A DNA stretch of 8,106 bases, taken from NCBI GenBank assembly GCA_946482115.1, contig CAMLQP010000122.1:1-8106 (forward strand), in the 5' to 3' direction. Position 1 is the stretch's first letter. The number at the start of each line of letters is the position of its first letter. The stretch is from an uncultured Comamonadaceae bacterium. GTDB taxonomy: Bacteria; Pseudomonadota; Gammaproteobacteria; Burkholderiales; Burkholderiaceae. Below the pieces are notes generated by a model. That model searched no databases, was not told the origin of the DNA, and saw only the letters and a program-made list of their open reading frames with translations. Below are positions 1 to 6,956 of this stretch, in pieces. A program made the position numbers and the translations under genes.

Positions 1-784
<784 letters not shown>

Positions 785-799
785 TCAAACCTGTCCATG

Positions 800-1417
800 A
801 TGAAACTGATCGGTGCCCTCACCAGCCCTTACGTGCGCAAAGTGCGCATCGTCATGGCCGAGAAAAAACTCGACTACCAGCTGGTGCTGGAGGACGTCTG
901 GTCGGCCGACACGACCATCATGGAAGCCAACCCGCTGGGCAAGGTGCCCTGCCTGGTGATGGACGGCGCCGAGGCCATCTTCGACTCGCGCGTGATCGTC
1001 GAATACCTGGACACGCTGTCGCCGGTGGGCAAGCTGATCCCGGCTTCGGGGCGGGAGCGCACCGAGGTGAAGACCTGGGAAGCGCTGGCCGATGGCCTGA
1101 TGGATGCCGCCATCCTGGCCCGGCTGGAAAACACCTGGCCCGGGCGCACCGCCAAGCAGCGCTCCCAGGCCTGGACCGACCGCCAGATGGCCAAGGTCCA
1201 CGGGGCGCTCAAGGCCATGGCCCACGGGCTGGGCGACAAGCCGTTCTGCCACGGCATCCACTTCAGCCTGGCCGACGTGGCCGTGGGCTGCGCGCTGGGC
1301 TACCTGGATTTCCGGTTCCCCGACATCGACTGGCGCACGCCCTACCCCAGCCTGGCCAAGCTGTACGAAAAACTGGCGCTGCGCCAGAGCTTCATCGACT
1401 CTGCGCCCGTCGCCTGA
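800..1417 (+). CDS. Glutathione S-transferase family protein (YibF-like)
   Basis: This is a soluble 205-residue protein of the two-domain GST fold, expected to bind glutathione; its physiological substrate cannot be read from sequence. The thioredoxin-like N-domain begins MKLIGALTSPYVRKVRIVMA, with a Ser in the TSP motif (residue 9) where the catalytic residue usually sits. The cis-proline motif GKVP is at 47-50, and the glutathione-contacting acidic/Ser pair is DS at 62-63. The helical C-domain contains the SLAD capping box (156-159). The opening resembles E. coli YibF. Three in-frame ATGs exist (767, 797, 800). I chose 800 because family members begin MKLIG, and 767 overlaps a likely -10 box; 797 is equally possible. 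No clear ribosome site is visible. The 3' end overlaps the convergent NTF2-like gene by 26 bases and carries that operon's probable terminator on its opposite strand. Confidence 0.9.
   Translation: MKLIGALTSPYVRKVRIVMAEKKLDYQLVLEDVWSADTTIMEANPLGKVPCLVMDGAEAIFDSRVIVEYLDTLSPVGKLIPASGRERTEVKTWEALADGLMDAAILARLENTWPGRTAKQRSQAWTDRQMAKVHGALKAMAHGLGDKPFCHGIHFSLADVAVGCALGYLDFRFPDIDWRTPYPSLAKLYEKLALRQSFIDSAPVA
1368..1387 (-). terminator. Probable intrinsic terminator of the lipid operon
   Basis: On the minus strand, five bases after the first base following the NTF2-like stop, CTGGCG-CAG-CGCCAG forms a perfect 6-bp G/C-rich stem with a 3-base loop (1387-1373). It is followed at once by TTTTT (1372-1368). 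That is the classic rho-independent layout, placed where the operon should end. The stem is short and the T run is only five. The same bases encode residues near 190-196 of the GST on the plus strand, so the element lies wholly inside the convergent gene. Confidence 0.55.
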
Positions 1418-1817
1418 GCCAGCGCATCAGCGCCCCCAGCACGGGCAGCTTCTCGTACAGCTCCTCGGCCGCGTCCCAGTAGTCGCGGTGCGCGGCCACG
1501 CGGCCATCGGGGGCGAAACGCAAGTGGGTGGCGCCACGCACCGTCAGGGCGGTGCCACGGGCCACGAAATGGAAATCCCAGGTCAGGAAGGCGTCGTCGC
1601 CTTCGGAAACGGCACGCGTCACCACGAAACGCGGCGCCTCCAGCGCGCGGTACATGTGCTCGAAAATGGCCCGGATCGCATCCACCCCGTGCACCTCGTT
1701 GAACGGGTCCTTGAAGCTGGCGTGCGGGGCGTACACCTCGCCCAGCCGTGCCAGCGTGGCGGGCGTCAGGCGCTCGAAGTAGGCGCTGACCGCCTGGGTG
1801 CGGGGATCGTGGCTCAT
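1392..1817 (-). CDS. SnoaL/NTF2-like small protein, last gene of the operon
   Basis: This is a 141-residue cytoplasmic protein with no signal peptide. It looks like a member of the nuclear transport factor 2/SnoaL-like superfamily, a cone-shaped alpha+beta fold used by many small isomerases, hydrolases and binding proteins. Visible family features are the early helix followed by LGEVYAPHASFKDPFNEVHG (25-44), the strand-rich centre with FLTWDFHF (77-84), and the late RFAPDGRVAAHRDYWD stretch (100-115). The late HRDYWD is typical of the subfamily that sits beside SDR genes in lipid/light-response clusters. The reading frame stays open further upstream, but the ATG at 1817 overlaps the TGA of the SDR gene (ATGA), and similarity to the family starts there. 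Little ribosome-site signal is visible, so translation probably depends on coupling to the SDR gene. No catalytic role can be assigned; a small binding or isomerase function is possible. Confidence 0.87.
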   Translation of the reverse strand: MSHDPRTQAVSAYFERLTPATLARLGEVYAPHASFKDPFNEVHGVDAIRAIFEHMYRALEAPRFVVTRAVSEGDDAFLTWDFHFVARGTALTVRGATHLRFAPDGRVAAHRDYWDAAEELYEKLPVLGALMRWLRRRAQSR

Positions 1818-2599
1818 AGTCCGGTGAAGCGGGTGACGGCGGCGAAGAACGGGCGCGACGGCAGCACGCGCAGCAGCTGCATCCAGCGCGTGAAGCGCTT
1901 GGGAAAGTGGATGTCGAAGCGGCCCCGCGCCCACCCCGCCAGTATCGCCTGCGCCGCGTCCTCGGGGCTCATCAGCGCCGGCATGGGAAAGCGGTTCTGC
2001 GCCGTCAGCGGGGTCTCGACGAAGCCCGGGTTGATCACGCTCACGGCGACACCCGCCTGGCGCAGGTCCAGATAGAGCGTCTCGGCCAGGTTGATCAGCG
2101 CGGCCTTGGTGGGCCCGTAGGCCAGCGACTTGGGCAGGCCCCGGAAGCCGGCCACGCTGCTGACCAGGCTCAGGTGCCCCTGCCCCTGGGCCCGCAGCGT
2201 GGGCAGCACCGCGTCGATCACGTGCAGGGCGCCCTGGTAGTTCACCTCCCAGTGCCGGCGCAGCTCGGGCAGGTGCCAGTCGTCGGCGCGCATCTCGCGG
2301 TAGTGGCCGGCGCAGTACATCACCAGGTCCAGCGGGCGGCCATCGGCGCGCAGCTGGCGCGCGGCGGCGTGCGTGCTTGCCAGGTCGGTCACGTCCAGCG
2401 GCAGCGCCCGCGCGCCCGGGTGCTCGCGCACGAAGGCCTCCAGGGCCTCGGCCCGCCGGGCTGACACCACCACCTCGGCACCCGCCGCGTGCAGCGCATG
2501 GGCGGTGGCCGCGCCGATGCCGCTGGAGGCGCCGACCAGCCAGGCGCGGCGGCCGGTCCAGTCGCGCAGCGGCGGGTTCAGGGGGGGCAGCAGCGTCAT
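1814..2599 (-). CDS. Short-chain dehydrogenase/reductase (SDR)
   Basis: This is a 261-residue NAD(P)-dependent oxidoreductase of the classical SDR type. The cofactor-binding glycine motif is GASSGIG at 23-29, preceded by Val where Thr is usual. LDVTD at 68-72 is the adenine-ring acidic motif, with CAG at 96-98 in place of NNAG. The full catalytic tetrad is present: Asn120, Ser148, Tyr161 and Lys165 (YGPTK). PG at 191-192 is the conserved post-catalytic turn. The arginines at 48-49, after the second beta strand, favour NADP(H), by inference. The C-terminal tail (about 232-255) is basic and hydrophobic and might associate with the membrane. The substrate is unknown; the context suggests a lipid-derived carbonyl or alcohol. 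The start ATG overlaps the DUF3833 TGA by 4 bases and has no clear ribosome site. A run of seven C's lies at codons 5-7. Confidence 0.93.
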   Translation of the reverse strand: MTLLPPLNPPLRDWTGRRAWLVGASSGIGAATAHALHAAGAEVVVSARRAEALEAFVREHPGARALPLDVTDLASTHAAARQLRADGRPLDLVMYCAGHYREMRADDWHLPELRRHWEVNYQGALHVIDAVLPTLRAQGQGHLSLVSSVAGFRGLPKSLAYGPTKAALINLAETLYLDLRQAGVAVSVINPGFVETPLTAQNRFPMPALMSPEDAAQAILAGWARGRFDIHFPKRFTRWMQLLRVLPSRPFFAAVTRFTGL

Positions 2600-3123
2600 G
2601 GCCGTTTCACGAACGCCAGCGTGACCTCGCCCAGACGGAAGCCGAACTTGCTCATGACCGCCTTGTTGAGCATCACGCGCCCGTCCATCAGGTACATCCA
2701 GTCGTCGAACTGGACGTCGTAGGTCCGGCCGTCCACCGGCAGGCGCAGCGTGTAGCCCCAGCGGAAGGCGTTGCCCGCCACCTGGCCCGAGGCCTCGCCG
2801 ACCACGTCGTCGGCACGGCCCACGTAACGGCCGTCAGCCTGCCTGACCAGCCGCCAGACACGGCGCTGCCGGGTGCCGTCGGAGTAGGTGAAGTCCTCGT
2901 CCAGCACCCCTTCGTTGCCGTTCCAGGTGCAGACCATCACCACGGTGAAGCGCCGGACCACGCGGCCGGAGCGGTCGGTGAAGACGCCGTAGGCATCCAG
3001 CGTGCCGTTGAAATAGCGCGCCAGATCCAGCGCCGGCTGTTCGGCGGCGTAATCGCCCACCTGCGGGCCGGCACAGCCGGCCAGGGCCAGCGCGCCGGCC
3101 GTCAGCAGCATGCGTCGTTTCAT
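2596..3123 (-). CDS. DUF3833 family lipoprotein
   Basis: This 175-residue protein has an unmistakable lipoprotein signal: basic MKRR, a hydrophobic core, then lipobox L14-A15-G16-C17, with Cys17 as the lipidated residue. Position +2 is Ala rather than Asp, so sorting to the outer membrane is expected. The mature part matches what I recognise as DUF3833: ARYFNGTLDAYGVFTDRSGR (35-54), the VVMVCTWNGNEGVLDEDFTY segment (61-80), and FDDWMYLMDGRVMLNKAVMSKFG (139-161). It looks like a beta-rich, lipocalin-sized domain, but no catalytic residues are known. The family is recurrently found near CFA-synthase-like genes, so a role in carrying or sensing modified lipids is plausible but unproven. The ATG overlaps the MFS gene's TGA by 4 bases. 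The leader in front carries a strong AAGGAGG, so this gene need not depend on coupling. Confidence 0.88.
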   Translation of the reverse strand: MKRRMLLTAGALALAGCAGPQVGDYAAEQPALDLARYFNGTLDAYGVFTDRSGRVVRRFTVVMVCTWNGNEGVLDEDFTYSDGTRQRRVWRLVRQADGRYVGRADDVVGEASGQVAGNAFRWGYTLRLPVDGRTYDVQFDDWMYLMDGRVMLNKAVMSKFGFRLGEVTLAFVKRP

Positions 3124-4424
3124 GTCAGGGGCCTCCTTATCGCCCAGTGGTAGAGGGCCGCCGCCGCCAGCGCCTTGAGCACGCAGGGCAGCACGCAGTA
3201 GGCGACCGCCAGCGCCTGCAGGGCCTGCGGATCGCGCGCGCCGGGTGCGTAGCCGAACAGCGCCAGCAGCGGCAGGGCCAGCCCCGCGGCCAGCGCCAGG
3301 TTGAGTTTGGCGGCCAGGCTCCACCAGCCGAAATAGGCCCCCTCGCTGCGGCCGCGTTCGCCCAGGTCGCCGATCAGGCCGGCCAGCAGCGCGCCAGGCA
3401 GCGCCAGATCGGTCCCCAGGGCCACGCCCGACAGCGCGCAGACCAGCACGAAGACCCCGGCGTCGCCCGCCCCCAGGCCGGCGGCCCAGACGAACACGCC
3501 CATGGCCAGCAGCATGCCCGCCAGCCAGGTGCGCGCCAGTCCCCAGCGCGCCACCACGCGCAGCCACAACGGCAGCGACAGCGCGGCGCACAAGAAGTAG
3601 GTGCCCAGAAAGGCCGGCTCCAGCGCCGCCGGCGCGGCCAGCCGGTCCTGCACGAAGAACAGCACCAGCGTGGCCGGCACGGCGCTGGCGATGCCGTTGA
3701 GCAGGAAGATGGCCAGCAGCCGCCGGAACGCCGGCTGGCGCAGCGGGCGCCACATCCACGCCACGCCGCCGACCGCCGCGGCCCCGGGCACGGGCGTGAT
3801 CGCGCGGCTCCAGGCCCAGCCGCCCACGGCCAGCGCCAGCACGAACGCCGCCACCGTGGCCTCCAGGCCCAGCGTGGACGGCAGCACGGCCGCCAGGATC
3901 ACGCCCGCCAGGCCCCAGGCCTCGCGCCAGGCCACCACCCGAGAACGCTGCGCCTCGGTGCCGCCCAGGCGCGCGCCCCAGGACTGGTGCGCCACCGCCA
4001 CCACGCTGTAGGCCGTGTAGGTGAGCACCAGCAGCAGCAGCGCCCAGGCCAGCAGCGCCGGGGCGCCGGCACCCAGCCAGGCCGGCGGGAAGAACAGGCC
4101 GGCAAAACCCAGTGCCAGCACCCCGGCCGCCAGGGCCGACGCCGCCAGCACCGCGCGCGGCGAACGGCCGAACAGCCGGTCGCAGCAGCGGCCTATCCAG
4201 GGGTCCAGCACGGCATCGAACAGGCGCGCGCCCAGCAGCACCGCCCCCAGCGCCGCCAGCGGCACGCCCAGCTCGCGCGCGTAGTGGTTGGGCCACAGCA
4301 CGTACAGCGGCAGCGCGACGAAGGCCAGCGCCAGCCCGGGCAGGCCGTAGCGCACGCCTTCGCGCCACGCACCGGGCGCGGTGAAGGCGGCGGCCGGCTC
4401 CGGATGGCCCGGTGCGGCGCTCAT
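3120..4424 (-). CDS. MelB/GPH-type MFS transporter (MFS_2 family)
   Basis: This is a 434-residue inner-membrane carrier, very rich in Ala/Leu/Val/Gly with about 12 hydrophobic segments in two halves. Helix II contains RLFDAVLDPWIGRCCDR (67-83). This aligns with the E. coli MelB segment in which Asp55 and Asp59 bind the coupling cation; both are kept here as Asp70 and Asp74, so Na+ or H+ symport is likely. The second half has LALPGALLAGLIGD (340-353) and an EG pair after the loop (361-362), also typical of glycoside/pentoside/hexuronide carriers. The substrate is not sugar by any evidence here. The same fold family includes the animal lysophosphatidylcholine carrier Mfsd2a, which fits a lipid-modification operon better (inference). 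The ATG at 4424 overlaps the TGA of the chalcone-isomerase-like gene by 4 bases; an AAGG (4435-4438) sits 10 bases upstream. The frame stays open further upstream, but that part overlaps the preceding gene and has no transporter character. Confidence 0.92.
   Translation of the reverse strand: MSAAPGHPEPAAAFTAPGAWREGVRYGLPGLALAFVALPLYVLWPNHYARELGVPLAALGAVLLGARLFDAVLDPWIGRCCDRLFGRSPRAVLAASALAAGVLALGFAGLFFPPAWLGAGAPALLAWALLLLVLTYTAYSVVAVAHQSWGARLGGTEAQRSRVVAWREAWGLAGVILAAVLPSTLGLEATVAAFVLALAVGGWAWSRAITPVPGAAAVGGVAWMWRPLRQPAFRRLLAIFLLNGIASAVPATLVLFFVQDRLAAPAALEPAFLGTYFLCAALSLPLWLRVVARWGLARTWLAGMLLAMGVFVWAAGLGAGDAGVFVLVCALSGVALGTDLALPGALLAGLIGDLGERGRSEGAYFGWWSLAAKLNLALAAGLALPLLALFGYAPGARDPQALQALAVAYCVLPCVLKALAAAALYHWAIRRPLT
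3132..3138 (-). promoter_or_regulatory. Strong ribosome binding site of the DUF3833 gene
   Basis: On the minus strand this is AAGGAGG, a near-perfect anti-16S match, 8 bases before the ATG at 3123 and inside the last codons of the MFS gene. It fixes the start codon and suggests the lipoprotein is translated well on its own, unlike the SDR and NTF2-like genes downstream. Confidence 0.8.
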
Positions 4425-4954
4425 GACGACCGGGCCTTGAAGTCGGCCAGCAGCGACTCGCGCAGGCCGGGCTCGGAGGTCCGGGGCGACAGCCAGATGC
4501 CGAAGAACAGGCGGGCGAAGTCGGCGTCGGGCACGTTGTCGGTGGGCTGGCCGTTGTGCGTGAACCGCGCGCCCTGCCCCGGCTCGTGCTGGCCGGCCAG
4601 CCGGTCGCCGCGCACCACGTCGGGGAAACAGCGGCGCATCGCGGCCTCCCAGCGCTGCGCCTGCCCGTCGTCGAACGTGCCCACGCCACGCATCTCGCGG
4701 ATCGAGCGCTCGGCGATCAGCGGCCCCTTCAGCGCGCGCAGATAGGCCAGTTCCAGCACGAAGGGCTGGCGCTCGTAGTCGGCGAACACGAAACCGGGCG
4801 CGGCCCACAGGCGCAGGTCATAGACCTCGAAGCCGAAGTAGCGAAAGCGCGCCTGCGCGGCCAGCCGCGCGCCGGGCAGCTGGGCGGCAGGGTCGGCCCA
4901 GGCGGTGCCGCCGATCAGGGCACCGAGAGCCAGCAGGCAGTCACGTCGCTGCAT
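4421..4954 (-). CDS. Exported chalcone-isomerase-like protein
   Basis: This 177-residue protein has a Sec signal peptide: MQRRD, a hydrophobic core (7-18), then A-W-A at 18-20, with cleavage expected before Asp21. It would be periplasmic. The mature domain opens with RYFGFEVYDLRLWAAPGF (38-55), the characteristic strand pair of the bacterial chalcone-isomerase-like family. It continues with FVLELAYLRALKG (65-77) and ends with LFFGIWLSPRTSEPGLRESLL (149-169), the usual terminal helix region. Bacterial members are not known to make flavonoids. Related folds in plants bind fatty acids without catalysis, so fatty-acid or phospholipid binding is a reasonable guess from its place directly after the CFA-like gene. 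The ATG at 4954 is 8 bases after the CFA stop, with TGAGG (4965-4961) overlapping that stop as a ribosome site at 6-base spacing. It is the only junction in the operon with a gap of more than two bases. Confidence 0.87.
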   Translation of the reverse strand: MQRRDCLLALGALIGGTAWADPAAQLPGARLAAQARFRYFGFEVYDLRLWAAPGFVFADYERQPFVLELAYLRALKGPLIAERSIREMRGVGTFDDGQAQRWEAAMRRCFPDVVRGDRLAGQHEPGQGARFTHNGQPTDNVPDADFARLFFGIWLSPRTSEPGLRESLLADFKARSS

Positions 4955-4962
4955 GGCGGGCC

Positions 4963-6180
4963 TCAGCCGGGCTTGCGCAAGGTGAACTGCATCACGTCGG
5001 TGCTGCCTTCGTCAAAGGCCGCTTCGCAGTACGCCAGGTAGAACTCCCAGATGCGCATGAAGCGGTCGTCGAAGCCCAGCGCGCGCACCCGGGCCTCCTC
5101 GCGCAGGAAGCGGGCACGCCACTGGCGCAGGGTCTCGGCGTAGTCGGGGCCGAAGGCGAACGCGTCCTCCACCACCAGGCCGGCGGCCTCGGCCTCGCGC
5201 CGGAAGGCGGCGGGGCTGGGCAGGCAGCCGCCCGGGAAGATGTACTGCTGGATGAAGTCGGTGCCGCGGATGTAGCGCTCGAAATGCGCGTCGTCGATCA
5301 CGATGCTCTGGATGCAGGCGCGCCCGCCCGGCTTGAGCAGGCGCTGCACGGTGGCGAAGTAGGTGGGCCAGTACTCGCGGCCGACGGCTTCGACCATCTC
5401 GATCGAGCAGATGGCGTCAAAGGGGGCGTCCCCGATGTCGCGGTAGTCCTGCAGCCGCAGGTCGGCGCGGCCGGCGGTGCCCAGCCGTTCCATGCGCGCC
5501 CGGGCCCAGGCCAGCTGCTCGGTGGACAGCGTGACGCCCACGAGCGAGGCGCCAAAGCGCACCGTGGCGGCCTCGGCCAGCGCGCCCCACCCACAGCCGA
5601 TCTCCAGCACGCGGTCGCCGGGCCGCACCCGGGCCAGGCGCAGCGCGCGGTCCACCTTCGCGTCCTGCGCCTCGACCAGGCCCGCGCCCTCGCGCGGGAA
5701 CCAGGCCGACGAGTAGTTCATGGTCTCGTCCAGCCACAGCGCGTAGAAGTCGTTGCCCAGGTCGTAGTGGGCGTGGATGTTCTTGCGGCTATTGGCCCGG
5801 GTGTTGCGGTTGAGCAGGTGGCGCAGCCGGTAGGCCAGGCGGCCCCACCAGTGGCCGTAAAACACGTCCTCGATGGCCTGGCGGTTGCGCACGAACAGGC
5901 GCAGCAGGTCGGCCAGCTGCGGCGTGCTCCAGTCGCCGGCGATGTAGCTCTCGGCAAAACCGATGTCGCCGGACTTCAGCGCGGCCGCGCAGGGGTTCCA
6001 GTTGTGCAGGTGGATAAAAGCCTGCGGCCCGCCGCCCGGGCCGAACACGCAGGGCGTGCCATCGGGCAGGCGCACGGTCAGGCGCCCGTGGCTGAGGCGG
6101 CGCAGCAGTGCCAGCGCGGTGCGGGCGGCGGCCGGCGCGCCGGCCGGCAGGAGCGGGGGGGACGTCAGGGTGGAATCCAT
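4963..6180 (-). CDS. Cyclopropane-fatty-acyl-phospholipid synthase family methyltransferase
   Basis: This is a 405-residue SAM-dependent enzyme of the CFA/mycolic-acid-cyclopropanase family, which transfers a methyl carbon to double bonds of phospholipid acyl chains at the inner face of the membrane. An N-terminal lipid-binding domain (about 20-125) precedes the Rossmann catalytic domain. IHAHYDLGNDFYALWLD (135-151), VLEIGCGWGALAEA (SAM motif I, 191-204), LQDYRD (243-248), MVEAVG (262-267) and YIFPGGCLPS (313-322) are all standard. By alignment from memory with E. coli Cfa, the bicarbonate ligands Glu239 and Tyr317 are kept (Glu264, Tyr347), but Cys139 is Ser158 and His266 is Gln291. This hints at a methyl- or methylene-forming relative, such as those on the furan-fatty-acid route, rather than a true cyclopropanase. 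The ATG at 6180 lies 2 bases after the DUF1365 stop with no strong ribosome site; the frame is open 24 codons further upstream but that part overlaps DUF1365. Confidence 0.95.
   Translation of the reverse strand: MDSTLTSPPLLPAGAPAAARTALALLRRLSHGRLTVRLPDGTPCVFGPGGGPQAFIHLHNWNPCAAALKSGDIGFAESYIAGDWSTPQLADLLRLFVRNRQAIEDVFYGHWWGRLAYRLRHLLNRNTRANSRKNIHAHYDLGNDFYALWLDETMNYSSAWFPREGAGLVEAQDAKVDRALRLARVRPGDRVLEIGCGWGALAEAATVRFGASLVGVTLSTEQLAWARARMERLGTAGRADLRLQDYRDIGDAPFDAICSIEMVEAVGREYWPTYFATVQRLLKPGGRACIQSIVIDDAHFERYIRGTDFIQQYIFPGGCLPSPAAFRREAEAAGLVVEDAFAFGPDYAETLRQWRARFLREEARVRALGFDDRFMRIWEFYLAYCEAAFDEGSTDVMQFTLRKPG
6129..6146. repeat. 18-base perfect palindrome near the start of the CFA-like gene
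   Basis: CGGCCGGCGCGCCGGCCG reads the same on both strands. It lies in codons 12-18 of the CFA-like gene, in an Ala/Pro/Gly-rich stretch outside the conserved domain. In mRNA it could fold into a very stable stem near the translation start. At this GC content, runs of GCC/GGC codons make such palindromes easy to get by chance, so no function is claimed. Confidence 0.5.
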
Positions 6181-6182
6181 GC

Positions 6183-6956
6183 TCAATGGCCGCGCGAGAC
6201 CAGCGCGGACGGCGGTTCGGGTTTGGAGAAGAAGCGCACCCGCTTGAGCCACAGGCGCAGCGCCTGCCAGTGGATGCGGGCGATCACGCCCAGCGTCATG
6301 GCGGGGTGGCTCAGCAGGGCGCGGCGGGTGCTGGCGGCGTCCAGCGGCACCAGCGCGCCGCTCACGCTGGTCTGCAGCAGCGGCGGCGCGCCGGGATCGT
6401 CGTGGTAGTCCACGCGCGCCACGGTGCGCGGCTGGCCGCCGCGCTCGGCGCGCATGAAGACAAAGCGGTATTCGCCCCGCACCTCGCAGAACGGCGAGAC
6501 GTGGAACACCTTGTCGGCCCGCGCCACCCGGCCGTGGCGGGGCGCGTCCAGCAGGTAGCAGTGGCGCTCGCCGAAGGTGTTGTTGACCTCGGCCACCACC
6601 GCGCGCAGCGAGCCGTCGGCGCGCTCGCAGTACCAGAAGCTCACCGGCTTGAAGGCGTAGCCCAGCACGCGCGGGTAGGTGTGCAGCCAGATCTCGCCAT
6701 CGGCATCGGTGATGCCGTGGGCCTGCAGCAGCTCCTCCATCCAGGCCAGGGCGTCGGCGCGGCCGTCGCCATGGTCGCGGTCGTGAAAGGCCAGGGCCGC
6801 CGCCCGGTTGCGCGCCAGTGCGCCATCGCCCTGCCGGCGCAGGGCACGCAGCGGCAGCATGAGGAAAGCCGTGGGATAGCTAAAGGCGTGGCGCGCCGGG
6901 CGCTGGCGCGCGTGGCGCACCTGGCCGAAGCCGATCAGCGCACCGGCACCGTTCAC
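6183..6956 (-). CDS. DUF1365 family protein
   Basis: This is a 257-residue protein of the DUF1365 family, which nearly always sits between a flavoprotein and a CFA-like gene in Proteobacteria, as here. Family signatures are GQVRHARQRPARHAFSYP (11-28), TYPRVLGYAFKPVSFWYC (93-110), VVAEVNNTFGERHCYLL (120-136), KVFHVSPFCEVRGEYRF (149-165) and LLQTSVSGALVPL (193-205). Many invariant His, Tyr, Asn and Phe residues suggest an active or ligand site, but no reaction is established. There is no signal peptide, and the basic/aromatic C-terminal part (about 223-245) could touch the membrane. A role in the same fatty-acid modification as its neighbours is inferred. The start is GTG at 6956, overlapping the flavoprotein TGA (GTGA), chosen because an AGGAGG sits 7 bases upstream and conservation begins at residue 10. 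The frame is open far upstream, but only as a shadow of the flavoprotein gene. Confidence 0.93.
   Translation of the reverse strand: MNGAGALIGFGQVRHARQRPARHAFSYPTAFLMLPLRALRRQGDGALARNRAAALAFHDRDHGDGRADALAWMEELLQAHGITDADGEIWLHTYPRVLGYAFKPVSFWYCERADGSLRAVVAEVNNTFGERHCYLLDAPRHGRVARADKVFHVSPFCEVRGEYRFVFMRAERGGQPRTVARVDYHDDPGAPPLLQTSVSGALVPLDAASTRRALLSHPAMTLGVIARIHWQALRLWLKRVRFFSKPEPPSALVSRGH

Noticed and set aside
1418..1470. Terminator for the GST transcript
   Set aside because: Only a 4-bp GCCC/GGGC pairing with a long loop and no T run was found, so no intrinsic terminator can be supported on the plus strand.
2581..2587. Seven-G tract as a phase-variation switch at the SDR start
   Set aside because: Seven bases is short for slippage-based switching, and the tract is explained by Pro codons in a GC-rich genome.
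2596..4689. Possible 697-residue fusion of the MFS region with DUF3833
   Set aside because: Only the last 175 residues look like protein. The part before MKRR is an out-of-frame reading of the MFS gene, and a strong ribosome site marks the internal start.
3147..4745. 532-codon plus-strand open frame opposite the MFS gene
   Set aside because: Its composition is dominated by Gln, Arg, His and Gly with no domain. It spans two well-supported minus-strand genes and their junction, as a shadow frame would.
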